Shown: positions 14,828-22,972, numbered from the stretch's first letter. The stretch: DNA of 38,991 bases from an uncultured Oscillospiraceae bacterium (GCA_949935795.1 CATLFX010000023.1:1-38991), one strand, 5' to 3'. A program made the numbers and translations. The notes: generated from the sequence alone by a model not told the origin.

Positions 14828-17050
14828 TTACCACACACCCAGGTTCTTGGTCTGATAGCCGTTGCCGTAGGGCAGGAACAGGGTCAGGTAGGAGGCGGGG
14901 TCGGCGTAGTCGGCGGACCAGCCGGTGCCGATACCGATGTCAATGCAGTTCTCCCAGCCCTCGCTGATCAGGTAGTTGGTGGAGTTGTTCTGCTGGTTGT
15001 CCTGAACAGGGAGCAGGTTGACCTGGATCAGGCCGCCGGAGGCGTTCTCCACGCTCTGCTTGTAGGCCTTGGCGCGGTTCGTGCCGCCCTCGGAGAACAC
15101 GGGATCGGCGTACTCGATCTGGATGGGGTTCTCCTTGGAGACCTCCACGCCCACAGCCGCCAGCTCCTCAGCGGCCTTGGCCAGATACTCCTGGCAGTTG
15201 GCAACGCTGTAGTAGCCGTCGAAGCCGTCGCTGGAGCCCAGGCCGCCGTTGGCCTCGGGGTCCCAAGCCTTGATGGGATAGCCGTCGGCGTCGATCTGAG
15301 CCTGGACGATGGCGCCGTAGTAGGTGCCCTTCTCAAAGGTGGTGGAGGTGCCGTTGATGTCGGTGGTCACGTCCTTGCCCAGGGTCACGAAGTTGCCGGG
15401 GGTGTAGGTGTTGCGCACGCCCAGCTCCTTGACCTCCTCGCCCGCAAACATGGCGTTGTAGGAGACGCGGTCCCAGGCCATGGACAGGGCCAGGCGGAAG
15501 TTGTGGTTGTTCATAGCCACATGGGTGCGGGCGGCGTCGTCCACGATGCTGGCGTCGGCCACATACACCTCATTGTCACGGTCGATGGTGTCCACGCTGC
15601 CGTGCTCCATCTGGGAGACGCAGCCGGTGGGGTCGTTGAACAGGGCGAAGGACTGGCGGTTCAGGTTCAGGTAGCCCACGCGGGTGGTGGCCTCCAGCTC
15701 GGAGACGATGGCGTACTTGTCGAAGTTGCCGTCCTCCTGGCACTTCTTGATGGTGGAGGGGCCAAGGCCGCAACGGCTCAGGGTGCCAGCCATGAAGTCG
15801 TCATAGGGCTTCAGGGGGTCGTTGCCGTCCTGATAGTACCAGGTGATCTTGGTGACGTTCATGGCGTCGCGGTTCCAGTAGCTGTCGTTGGCCTCGAACA
15901 CGATGGAGTTGGTGGGGGTGTAGCTGGTGATGCGGTAGGGGCCGCAGTAGGCGATGTTCTCGGGGCTGGTGCCGTAGTTGCCGTTGACGTGGTCGTCCAC
16001 GCCGAAGGTGCCGCCCTGAGAGGTGAAGTACTCGCGGCACAGGGGGGCGAAGAAGCCGCAGTAGGTCAGCATGGACTCAAAGGCGGGAACGGGAGCGTTC
16101 AGGTGGTACTCCAGGGTCAGGTCGTCCACGGCCTTCACGCCCACCTCGGTGAAGTCGGTAACCTCGCCGTTGACATAGGCGTCGCCGTTGACAATGATGG
16201 GAGTCAGCACCTCGGCGCCGCTGGAGCCGTAGTTATCGAAGAAATGCTGCATGGAGGCCACCCAGTCGTCGGCCTTGATGTCGGCGATCTTACGGCCCTG
16301 AGAGTCGGTCCAGATCTGGCCGGGACGGATGTGGAAGGTCCAGGTCAGGCCGTCCTCAGAGCACTCCCAGCTCTCCGCCAGGGCGGGCTGGAGCACGTTC
16401 TCCATGTCGTACTTGGCCAGGTTCTCCACGGTGCCGCACACGGGGTCGCCCACGGAGTTGGTCCACACGGACAGCACGTCCCAGGTCTCGGGGTCCAGGG
16501 TGAAGTCCCAGTAGCCCAGCTCGCTCTTCAGGGTGTAGCCCTTCTCGGCCAGGAAGTCCTTGGCGGCCTGCTCATAGGTGCCGGTTCCGGCCAGCTCAGC
16601 CCACATGGAGATGAGCTCCTCGCGGTCCTCGGCGGTCAGGATCTCCTCGGTGACCAGAGCGGTCTCATAGCGGTCAGAGTCGGTGCCCCACAGCACGGTG
16701 GGGACGGACTTGTCCACGTAGCGGCTCAGGCGGTAGCCGCCGCCGTCGCCGCGCCAGATCTGCAGCACGCCGCTGGTCAGAGCCTTGGCCTCGGCCTTGG
16801 CCATCTCAACGTACATCTCGTCCACGTCGGTCAGCTCCTGAGCCGCCGTGAGCAGATCATAATACTCTTTCATAGCGCCCATATAGACGGCCTCGTCCTC
16901 GTAGGTATAGGGGACGAACGCCGCCTCTTCGGGAGCGCTGCTGCCCTCCGCGGGGGCCTTGCTCTCCTCGGTGGGTGTGCCGCCGTTGCCGCAGGCCGCG
17001 AGGCTGAGAACCATAACCAGCGCCAGCAGCAGGCTTACAAGCTTCTTCAT
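14828..17050 (-). CDS. Oligopeptide-binding lipoprotein (SBP_bac_5), apparently circularly permuted
   Basis: A 740-residue extracytoplasmic receptor. The signal peptide ends in lipobox LSLAAC (Cys20). The canonical receptor start (LDPETWDVL, then VLQPALAESWE and DGLTWTFHIRPG) only begins near residue 180. The end stops at GYQTKNLGVW, about 80-100 residues before the usual C-terminus. The missing C-terminal module seems to be at residues 60-150 instead: KEYYDLLTAAQ..MYVEMAKAEAKAL lines up with EYDDVMTRAM..QLYKRAQEIL at the C-terminus of the ordinary receptor at 29499-31091. ATG 17048-17050 has AGGAGG upstream. It is the first gene of the operon. Confidence 0.9.
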   Translation of the reverse strand: MKKLVSLLLALVMVLSLAACGNGGTPTEESKAPAEGSSAPEEAAFVPYTYEDEAVYMGAMKEYYDLLTAAQELTDVDEMYVEMAKAEAKALTSGVLQIWRGDGGGYRLSRYVDKSVPTVLWGTDSDRYETALVTEEILTAEDREELISMWAELAGTGTYEQAAKDFLAEKGYTLKSELGYWDFTLDPETWDVLSVWTNSVGDPVCGTVENLAKYDMENVLQPALAESWECSEDGLTWTFHIRPGQIWTDSQGRKIADIKADDWVASMQHFFDNYGSSGAEVLTPIIVNGDAYVNGEVTDFTEVGVKAVDDLTLEYHLNAPVPAFESMLTYCGFFAPLCREYFTSQGGTFGVDDHVNGNYGTSPENIAYCGPYRITSYTPTNSIVFEANDSYWNRDAMNVTKITWYYQDGNDPLKPYDDFMAGTLSRCGLGPSTIKKCQEDGNFDKYAIVSELEATTRVGYLNLNRQSFALFNDPTGCVSQMEHGSVDTIDRDNEVYVADASIVDDAARTHVAMNNHNFRLALSMAWDRVSYNAMFAGEEVKELGVRNTYTPGNFVTLGKDVTTDINGTSTTFEKGTYYGAIVQAQIDADGYPIKAWDPEANGGLGSSDGFDGYYSVANCQEYLAKAAEELAAVGVEVSKENPIQIEYADPVFSEGGTNRAKAYKQSVENASGGLIQVNLLPVQDNQQNNSTNYLISEGWENCIDIGIGTGWSADYADPASYLTLFLPYGNGYQTKNLGVW

Positions 17051-17152
17051 ACTTATCCTCCTATTTTTGTGTTATATTTAACCGAACGGGGCGAAACTAT
17101 ACGGTCCAAAACGCGCCATTCAGGCTAAACCGAAGAAAAGGCGGGCAGACGG

Positions 17153-17206
17153 GCCGTTGTCCCCCCGCCCTTGGGGGGACAACGGAAACGGGACGCGTCC
17201 CGTTCG
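17153..17206 (-). other. Structured 5' leader elements of the importer operon
   Basis: The operon's ~310-base untranslated leader (17051-17361) contains a perfect 13-bp hairpin, CCGTTGTCCCCCC with GGGGGGACAACGG (17153-17184), and an adjacent ACGGGACGCGTCCCGT palindrome. There is no T-tract, so it is not a simple attenuator. It may stabilise the mRNA or be a regulatory leader. Confidence 0.45.
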
Positions 17207-17367
17207 CCGCTGAAAAGCGTTAACCCGTTAAAACAACAGACGCAAAAACACGGCGCGGCACCCCACGCCCCACAACAACGGCGGTGCGCCGCGCTTTGCA
17301 AGTCGCGGGCCGGCCCGATTCATTTCCCAGAACAGGGCATAGACCGACCATTCATGATTTGTTAAAT

Positions 17368-17396
17368 ATTATAGCGAATTACTGGAGCTGTGTCAA
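17368..17396 (-). promoter_or_regulatory. Consensus promoter of the importer operon
   Basis: On the minus strand perfect TTGACA (17396-17391), a 17-base spacer and perfect TATAAT (17373-17368). Transcription would start near 17361, giving a ~310-base leader before the receptor gene. Three more TTGACA motifs lie just upstream (17438-17443, 17455-17460, 17466-17471). Confidence 0.85.
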
Positions 17397-17475
17397 TAAG
17401 GGATTTGTATTTCTCTGGATGTTCCTGCAATTTTGGCTGTCAAAGCTTGCTCTGTGTCAACAAAGTGTCAATAAA

Positions 17476-17501
17476 GCCGCCGGGGCGGACGCCCCGGCGG
17501 C
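17476..17501 (-). terminator. Terminator of the blaI-blaR operon
   Basis: A perfect 11-bp GCCGCCGGGGC stem with a 4-base loop, 7 bases past the minus-strand stop codon at 17508. It is followed on the minus strand by TTTATTG, a weak T-tract. Confidence 0.65.
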
Positions 17502-17507
17502 CATCGT

Positions 17508-20500
17508 TCACTTCACGTCAAATTCCGCGTGATAGGCCTGTTCATCGTAGCCCCCGGCGGCTCGGAAGTCCATGATCTTCTTGCCGATGCGGTAGCGCCC
17601 CGGGGAGAGCTGGCCGTAGAGCCAGGACCAGTCCACCTCCCAAGAGGTCTGACCGTTCATGGGGATCATGTACACCTCATCGGTCCAGTCCAAGTTCACG
17701 CCGGGCTCCAGTATATCGGGCCGCCGGGTCCAGCCCTCCCCGTCCTTTTGCTCCAGCCAGTATAGCGAACCGTAAAACAGCTCCCCGGTGGGCTGTCCGC
17801 CGGACTGGGTGAAGGTCAGGGTCAGGCCGGTGGGGGTCACGTCGCTGGCGGTGAGGGTGACCCCCCAGTCCGCCCTCTCGTCCTCCCACTGCTCCTCCAT
17901 GGCCGTCTGGAACGCCCGCAGCTCGTCCTCCAGGGACTTGCTCCCGTCCCGGACGAAGACCGGCTCCCAGCCGTCCAGCCAGCCCAGGCTGTCGTACAGC
18001 CGCCCTTCCTTCTTGAATGTGTCCAGCAGGTCCCCGTCGGTGTTCAGCAGCTGGACGCTGTCCGCCAGCATCCCGTTCACGTCCTCCATAAATTCGGCGA
18101 TGGCCTTCGGGTCAAACTTTTCGTGGAAAAGGGGGTGGAAATTGATGTCGAACTCCACGTAACCCTCCCGGGCCGTGACCTCTTCCCCGGCGGAGGACAG
18201 GGTGAACAGCTCATAGCTGTAGGAGGCCATTCCCTGGCCCATATAGGGGCGGTAGCGCAGCAGGTACTGCCGCCCGCCGTGCTCCCGGTAGAGGAACAGG
18301 GCGTTGTAGCCCGCGTGGGCGAAATACCCCTCCTCGGAGAAGATCAGCTCCCCCTCCTCCCAGAGCTCCAGCCGCTGGCCCTCGTTCCCGCCGATGAGGA
18401 CCAGCCGGGGGGTCTCCGGCACGCCGTTGCGGTTCAGGTCGGTCTGGGGGTAGCCCTCCGGGCCCGCCAGCCGCCCGCCCAGCCGCTCCAAAAGATCATG
18501 GAATTCCGGGTCCCCCGGCCCGCAGTCCGTCGACGTGATGTCGGTCAGGTAGGTCCGCACGCCGTTTTCCACCGTAAACAGCAGGTAGAGGCTGTCCGGC
18601 CGGAGGGGCCTGAACCAGCCGTCCGGGTACAGCGACATCCCGTCCACCACCTTCACCCGGTCCGGGGTGGTGGTGTGGATCTCGTAGCCCAGCCGCCAGA
18701 CCTCGAACCGCGCCGACTCCGTGTCCTCCTCCCAAGGGCCCGTCAGGTCGTAGATCCGCCAGTCGTCGTACTGGGGCGTGCCTTTCAAGCTGGTATCCCC
18801 CCGCCAGTTGTCGTAGGCGGCCTGGACCTTGCCCTCCGCGGCCTGGACCACGTCCTCCGGCACGCCGCTGAGCTCCGGGCCGGAGTGGAAGTCCGCCAGC
18901 CCTTTGCGGCCCAGCGCCGCCGCCACCGTCTCAAAGAACATATCAGACGCACCGTCGGGGCTGCAATCGTTGATCATCTCGGCGGTGAGGAAGCCCAGCT
19001 TCCCCCCGTCGTTCACCCGGAAGATCACATAGGTGCAGTTGGGATAGGTGGGGCACAGCCAATCGTCCTCGGTGAGGTAGTTGCCCCCCACGATGAGGTT
19101 TTCCGCCTCCTTGGGGGTGGTGGTGTGGAACAGGTAGTTGATGCTCCACACCTCCAGGTCCATATCGCGGACCGTACCCCGCCAGGGGCCGTTCAGCGCG
19201 TCCACCCGCCAGCCGTCGAACTGGATGGGCTCATCCGATACGGGGTTTTCCCGCAGATAGTCCAAATATTCGGTATACCGCTCCTGGACCACCCTCCCCG
19301 CAAAGTGGACCACGTCCTCCGGCGCGTCCGCCGCCTCCGCCGGGAACTTGGCCAGCAGCTCAGAGATGTCCGCCCACTGGCCCGACGTTCCGGCATGGCT
19401 GTCGTAGTACGCCTCGGCCTCTGTCAGCAGCTTGGCGGCGTAGCGGGCGGCCTGGATGGCCTCCTCGTCAGGGAGGGAAGCGGGGTACAGCTTCAGCTCG
19501 CCCGTGCCAAATCTCCCATCGGAGTGTTCCTTGAAAACCACCTCGCCGCCGCCTCTGGAAAGCTCCACCGTGAACACCCAGTAGCCGCTGTTGCCATAGC
19601 TGCTGAGCGAGGCCGACATCCAGGTGGACAGTGTGACCGATGTACGCTCCTCATCCGCCCATTTGGCGGTCAGCTCTGCCCAGTCGGCGGAAAACTCGTA
19701 TCCTGTACTCAGTTCCGGCTCTTGCGTTTGCTCCTCCTCAGTCCTCTGATCGTCCACCGTGTAGAGGGGGGCATAGCTCTCTGTGTGCCAAGTAGTGCGC
19801 TTCACCGCCCGATCCTCCACCTGGCCCTCGATCCGCACAAAGGGTTTCCCGTCCTCGGAGGTTTCCAGGGTAAAGGCCAGGTCAGCCGTGGGCAGCTCCA
19901 CCGGCTCCCTGGCGGCGGGTTGTTCCTCCGCCTGCCCGAAGGCGCACAGGCAGGCCAGCGCCGTGGCCATCACCACGGCCACCGCCGCCCACAGCCACCG
20001 CTTGGGGGCCTGGGCAATGCGGGTGATCCGCTCCTTGAGGCTCTTTTTGTCCCCCGCCATGGTGGTGGCGCACCGGAACAGGTCCTCCGGGCCGGGCTTG
20101 GCGGTGACCAGGGACAGCAGGGTGCCGCCGTAGGCGGCCCGCTCCCCGTCCCCCAGCCGCTTGAGGGCCCCCTCGTCACAGGCCAGCTCGCCGTCCCGGC
20201 GGCTCAGCCCCGCCGCCGCCCACACCAGGGGATTCCACCAGTGGACCGCCAGGGCGGCGCACCGCAGGAGGCTCCAGATGTGGTCTCCGTGGCGGAAATG
20301 GGTGTACTCGTGGGCCAGCACGTGGCGGAGCATGGCCGGGTCCGCCGCCGTCTCAGGGGTAACGTAGACGGCGGGCCGGAACAGCCCAAACAGGCAGGGG
20401 GAGGGCACTCCCGGGGCGGCGTACACCGCCAGCGGGCAGTCCGCGCCCTCCAGCCGGGTCCGCACCCGCCGCAGCCTCCCATAGAACCGCAGGTTGGACA

Positions 20501-20942
20501 GCAGGAGGACCAGCGCCACCACGCCCGTGCCCGCCAGCCACGCCCAGCCCAGCCAGATGGGAAGCTTGGTCAGATCGGGGGCGGCGGGGGGCTCCGGGGC
20601 GGCGGGCATCGAGGGCGGGTCGGGGAAGTTGGGCGCGGCGCCCTGCCCCACCTCCAGCGCGGGCACGTACTGCCCGCTCAGGGAGGGAGCGTCCCCCAGT
20701 CCGGCGGGGGCGGAGGGCGCTTCCGCCATGCTGTGCTCCACCCGCTTCTCCGTCACCACCCAGGTCCCGGCGATGGGGGAGGTGAACAGCTGCACCGGCA
20801 CCAGCAGCCGCAGCAGCACCACCGCCCACAGGGCGTAGCGCAGTCCGGCGCTGATCCGCCGCCCCAGGGCGGCCCGCAGGGCCAGCACCACGAGAATCAA
20901 AAAGGTGGCGGTGCACACCCACTCCAACAGCATGACGGTCAT
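17508..20942 (-). CDS. blaR1: BlaR1-like M56 membrane metallopeptidase with very large sensor region
   Basis: A 1144-residue protein, about twice a typical BlaR1. Residues 1-150 hold membrane helices near 5-25, 33-53 and 128-148. The M56 zinc site HEYTH is at 211-215, with ELACDE near 252-257, followed by a fourth helix near 315-335. Beyond lie about 800 extracytoplasmic residues with no penicillin-binding motif that I can see. Two tandem copies of a ~125-residue domain share FDGWRVDALNGPW / YDDWRIYDLTGPW, LFHTTTP / EIHTTTP and CTYVIFRVNDGG / LYLLFTVENG. An Ig-like domain ends the protein. It overlaps blaI by 4 bases. It presumably senses an envelope signal and cleaves the repressor. Confidence 0.85.
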   Translation of the reverse strand: MTVMLLEWVCTATFLILVVLALRAALGRRISAGLRYALWAVVLLRLLVPVQLFTSPIAGTWVVTEKRVEHSMAEAPSAPAGLGDAPSLSGQYVPALEVGQGAAPNFPDPPSMPAAPEPPAAPDLTKLPIWLGWAWLAGTGVVALVLLLSNLRFYGRLRRVRTRLEGADCPLAVYAAPGVPSPCLFGLFRPAVYVTPETAADPAMLRHVLAHEYTHFRHGDHIWSLLRCAALAVHWWNPLVWAAAGLSRRDGELACDEGALKRLGDGERAAYGGTLLSLVTAKPGPEDLFRCATTMAGDKKSLKERITRIAQAPKRWLWAAVAVVMATALACLCAFGQAEEQPAAREPVELPTADLAFTLETSEDGKPFVRIEGQVEDRAVKRTTWHTESYAPLYTVDDQRTEEEQTQEPELSTGYEFSADWAELTAKWADEERTSVTLSTWMSASLSSYGNSGYWVFTVELSRGGGEVVFKEHSDGRFGTGELKLYPASLPDEEAIQAARYAAKLLTEAEAYYDSHAGTSGQWADISELLAKFPAEAADAPEDVVHFAGRVVQERYTEYLDYLRENPVSDEPIQFDGWRVDALNGPWRGTVRDMDLEVWSINYLFHTTTPKEAENLIVGGNYLTEDDWLCPTYPNCTYVIFRVNDGGKLGFLTAEMINDCSPDGASDMFFETVAAALGRKGLADFHSGPELSGVPEDVVQAAEGKVQAAYDNWRGDTSLKGTPQYDDWRIYDLTGPWEEDTESARFEVWRLGYEIHTTTPDRVKVVDGMSLYPDGWFRPLRPDSLYLLFTVENGVRTYLTDITSTDCGPGDPEFHDLLERLGGRLAGPEGYPQTDLNRNGVPETPRLVLIGGNEGQRLELWEEGELIFSEEGYFAHAGYNALFLYREHGGRQYLLRYRPYMGQGMASYSYELFTLSSAGEEVTAREGYVEFDINFHPLFHEKFDPKAIAEFMEDVNGMLADSVQLLNTDGDLLDTFKKEGRLYDSLGWLDGWEPVFVRDGSKSLEDELRAFQTAMEEQWEDERADWGVTLTASDVTPTGLTLTFTQSGGQPTGELFYGSLYWLEQKDGEGWTRRPDILEPGVNLDWTDEVYMIPMNGQTSWEVDWSWLYGQLSPGRYRIGKKIMDFRAAGGYDEQAYHAEFDVK

Positions 20943-21340
20943 TGCTTCCCTCCCCCTTCCATCTGGTCCAAAATGGCCCGCAGTTCGGCCACCTCACCGG
21001 CGGACAGCTCCCGGCGCTGGGCCATGGCGCTCATCATCAGCCCCACGCTGCCCTGGTACACCCGGTCTAAAAAGCTTCGGGTCTCGGCGGTCACGGCCTG
21101 CTCCCGCTCCACCGCCGGGAAATACAGCTTGCCCTTCCCCGTGTGCTCCACCCGGACCAGCTCCTTCTCCTCCATCCGGCGCAGGGTGGTGATGGTGGTG
21201 CTCTTGGCCCAGCCCACCCGGTCTCCCAGGTCGGCCACCAGCTGCATCACCGTGCGGGGGCTGTCCTCCCACAGGCAGGTGAGCACGCTCCACTCGCTGG
21301 CAGTGAGCTTCACGCCGTCCGTCTCCCGTCTGGCATCCAT
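20939..21340 (-). CDS. blaI: BlaI/MecI-type winged-helix repressor
   Basis: A 133-residue penicillinase-repressor-family protein with the usual length and layout: winged helix at 10-75 (LTASEWSVLTCLWEDSPRTV, then GWAKSTTITTLRRMEEKELV) and a helical dimerisation tail carrying the protease-sensitive region. It is encoded immediately before the BlaR1-like sensor. The ATG at 21338-21340 follows AGGAGGGG. No beta-lactamase gene is next to it, so the regulated genes are the operon itself and unknown others. Confidence 0.92.
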   Translation of the reverse strand: MDARRETDGVKLTASEWSVLTCLWEDSPRTVMQLVADLGDRVGWAKSTTITTLRRMEEKELVRVEHTGKGKLYFPAVEREQAVTAETRSFLDRVYQGSVGLMMSAMAQRRELSAGEVAELRAILDQMEGGGKQ

Positions 21341-21376
21341 AACTGACCCCTCCTGTCAGGTTTACTTTGTAGTCCT

Positions 21377-21405
21377 ATCATAGCACAGCAGGTTTACATT
21401 GTCAA
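21377..21405 (-). promoter_or_regulatory. blaI promoter with repeated operator half-sites
   Basis: On the minus strand TTGACA (21405-21400), 17 bases, TATGAT (21382-21377). GTAAACCTG occurs twice around it, just after the -35 and again downstream of the -10 inside ACTACAAAGTAAACC, and TGTAACC occurs twice upstream. TACA/TGTA-type sites are typical of BlaI operators, so autorepression is likely. Confidence 0.7.
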
Positions 21406-21475
21406 CCAAAAAAAGAGGTTACAGTGTGGTTACAGGCGCCCGCGGAAAAAACCGCGGGAAATTTTTGATTTCCTC

Positions 21476-21504
21476 TTGACAAGCGGGCTCAATCCTGTTA
21501 CAAT
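21476..21504 (+). promoter_or_regulatory. Promoter of tRNA-Gly
   Basis: TTGACA (21476-21481), 17 bases ending in TGT, TACAAT (21499-21504), 14 bases before the mature tRNA. Confidence 0.8.
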
Positions 21505-21518
21505 CCGTTTTGGTCGTT

Positions 21519-21594
21519 GCGAGTGTAGCTCATCTGGTAGAGCGCCACCTTGCCAAGGTGGAGGTAGCGAGTTCGAGCCTCGTCACTCGCTCCA
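21519..21594 (+). tRNA. tRNA-Gly (anticodon GCC)
   Basis: The 76-base cloverleaf is complete. The acceptor stem GCGAGTG pairs with CACTCGC, the anticodon stem CCACC/GGTGG holds loop TTGCCAA with anticodon GCC, and the T-arm is GCGAG-TTCGAGC-CTCGT. CCA is encoded at 21592-21594. The gene stands alone, with its own promoter and terminator. Its last 30 bases are repeated at 21733-21762. Confidence 0.97.
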
Positions 21595-21606
21595 TTTTCT
21601 GAAAAG

Positions 21607-21643
21607 CATCCCGGCCAGCCAGCGCTGGCGGGGATGTTTTTTT
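21607..21643 (+). terminator. Terminator of tRNA-Gly
   Basis: The stem CATCCCGGCCAGC with GCTGGCGGGGATG (one mismatch) is followed by T7, starting 12 bases after the tRNA 3' end. Confidence 0.9.
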
Positions 21644-21732
21644 GCGAACTCGCTGCCTTCACCTGTGCGCGCACCGCGCGCACGTGAAATCAGAGGTGCG
21701 GGGTCCCCGCGAATTCCATTCGCGGGGTGCGA

Positions 21733-21762
21733 TAGCGAGTTCGAGCCTCGTCACTCGCTCCA
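21733..21762 (+). repeat. Exact 30-base copy of the tRNA-Gly 3' end (candidate attachment-site scar)
   Basis: Identical to 21565-21594, including the T-arm, the 3' acceptor strand and CCA. Only 138 bases separate the copies and no tRNA 5' half precedes the second. Direct repeats of a tRNA 3' end are the hallmark of integrase attachment sites, so this is probably the remnant of an excised or collapsed element. Confidence 0.75.
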
Positions 21763-21787
21763 CGTCGGGGCAAAGTCCGCCCCGTTC

Positions 21788-21816
21788 AAGGCTCCCACCC
21801 AAAGGGTGGGAGCCTT
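21788..21816. repeat. Perfect hairpin in the tRNA downstream region
   Basis: A 13-bp perfect stem (AAGGCTCCCACCC with GGGTGGGAGCCTT) and AAA loop. It may be a weak terminator on the plus strand (TTTCACTT follows). The rest of 21763-21934 shows no gene. Confidence 0.5.
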
Positions 21817-21934
21817 TCACTTCGCTCCCTTGCCCCTCCTCTCCCCACGAAAACTGAAGGGCGTTTTCGCGGGGGCCCCATCTGTCAAATTCGGCCCGTC
21901 CCAGAAGGGCCGCATAGCGCTCCCGGAACAACGC

Positions 21935-21969
21935 AAAAACCGGCAGGGCTCCCCGCCCCGCCGGTTTTT
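21935..21969. terminator. Terminator of the membrane protein gene
   Basis: AAAAACCGGC (21935-21944) pairs with GCCGGTTTTT (21960-21969), giving a T5 tract on either strand, 20 bases past the minus-strand stop codon at 21990. Confidence 0.8.
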
Positions 21970-21989
21970 CATTCCTGTTTTTATGCCGT

Positions 21990-22757
21990 TCACATCATTT
22001 TGACGGTGAAAAACACCGCCTGGACAAACATCCAGCCCACCAGCACGTACATCAGGTACTGGCTCATGTTGATGCCCAGGATCAGCCCCAGCACCATGGC
22101 CACGGCGGTCACGGCGCAGGTGAGAAAGGTCATCAGATAGTTGGACTCCACGGGCACCACCCGGATGGAGCCCAGCCTGCCGTCGGTCTTGCGCAGCTGG
22201 AGGGCCACCACCGCCGCCAGCGCCAGCACCACCACCCCGCCGATGATGCAGGCGGTGGTCAGCCGGGGATGGGTCATATAGTACTGCCTGTAGAGCCACA
22301 GGGCCAGCAGCCCGCCGCCAGTGAGGATGGCGTTGAAAAAGAAAGGCCGCTGGTAGAGGAAGAAGATGATGATGAGCACAGCCGCCGCCGCAGGGAGCAT
22401 CATCAAAATGCGGATGCCCTCCGCGTACATGAAATAGCTCAGCAGGGAGACCACCCACAGCCCCGCCGCCACAGCGGCGATGACGACGGGCAGAGTGGCA
22501 GGCTTTCCGCCGCGGCGGCTGACCACCGCCCACACGGCGCAGCCCGCCACCGCCACCGCTCCCGCGATGGAAAACACATGGAAGAACGACTGGAGCGCCT
22601 TGGCCACCATGGCGTCGAAAATGATGTCCACATAGGCCTTCTGAAGCAGCAGGAGCAGCAGCTCCACCACCACGGCCCCGGCCAGCCACAGCAGCATCCG
22701 GTTGAAGACCTTATCGTCTTCGCTCTGGCGGCGTTCGCGTTTACCCTTCTCAAACAT
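21990..22757 (-). CDS. Polytopic membrane protein of unknown function
   Basis: A 255-residue protein with a short charged N-terminus (KGKRERRQSEDDKVFNR) and about seven hydrophobic segments between 22 and 255, including WLAGAVVVELLLLLLQ and LIIIFFLYQ, and one cytosolic loop (LQLRKTDGRLGSI). No conserved transporter or enzyme motif was recognised. It starts at ATG 22755-22757; the upstream AAAGGAA is a modest ribosome site. It is monocistronic, with its own promoter and terminator. Confidence 0.7.
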   Translation of the reverse strand: MFEKGKRERRQSEDDKVFNRMLLWLAGAVVVELLLLLLQKAYVDIIFDAMVAKALQSFFHVFSIAGAVAVAGCAVWAVVSRRGGKPATLPVVIAAVAAGLWVVSLLSYFMYAEGIRILMMLPAAAAVLIIIFFLYQRPFFFNAILTGGGLLALWLYRQYYMTHPRLTTACIIGGVVVLALAAVVALQLRKTDGRLGSIRVVPVESNYLMTFLTCAVTAVAMVLGLILGINMSQYLMYVLVGWMFVQAVFFTVKMM

Positions 22758-22881
22758 TATTTGATCATTCCTTTATTTCAATATCTATCGCAGCCGGCCC
22801 GACCAGGAAACGCCTGGTGACCCCTCTCTTTTCTGTGTGCCATACGATGCGGAACAGCCGTCCTGACATCGAACAGCTCGT

Positions 22882-22910
22882 ATTATACCAGAAACTTTCC
22901 GGCATTGCAA
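22882..22910 (-). promoter_or_regulatory. Promoter of the membrane protein gene
   Basis: On the minus strand TTGCAA (22910-22905), 17 bases ending in TGG, perfect TATAAT (22887-22882). The leader of about 120 bases contains a small ACCAGG/CCTGGT hairpin near 22800-22818. Confidence 0.75.
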
Positions 22911-22943
22911 CAACAAAAATCGCCGTAAGCCGTGTTTTTCCCC

Positions 22944-22972
22944 TTTCAACCGGCGGAGAAACCTGCTATACT
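22944..22972 (+). promoter_or_regulatory. Promoter of cdd
   Basis: TTTCAA (22944-22949), 17 bases ending in TGC, TATACT (22967-22972), an extended -10 promoter. It is divergent from the promoter at 22882-22910. Confidence 0.65.

Noticed and set aside
14789-17128. 779-codon plus-strand frame opposite the receptor
   Set aside because: Low-complexity antisense shadow; no ribosome site or family features.
18123-21383. 1086-codon plus-strand frame opposite blaI-blaR1
   Set aside because: Antisense shadow produced by third-position GC bias; the minus-strand genes have clear family motifs.
21733-21762. Second tRNA-Gly gene
   Set aside because: Only the 3' half is present; no anticodon arm or D-arm precedes it.
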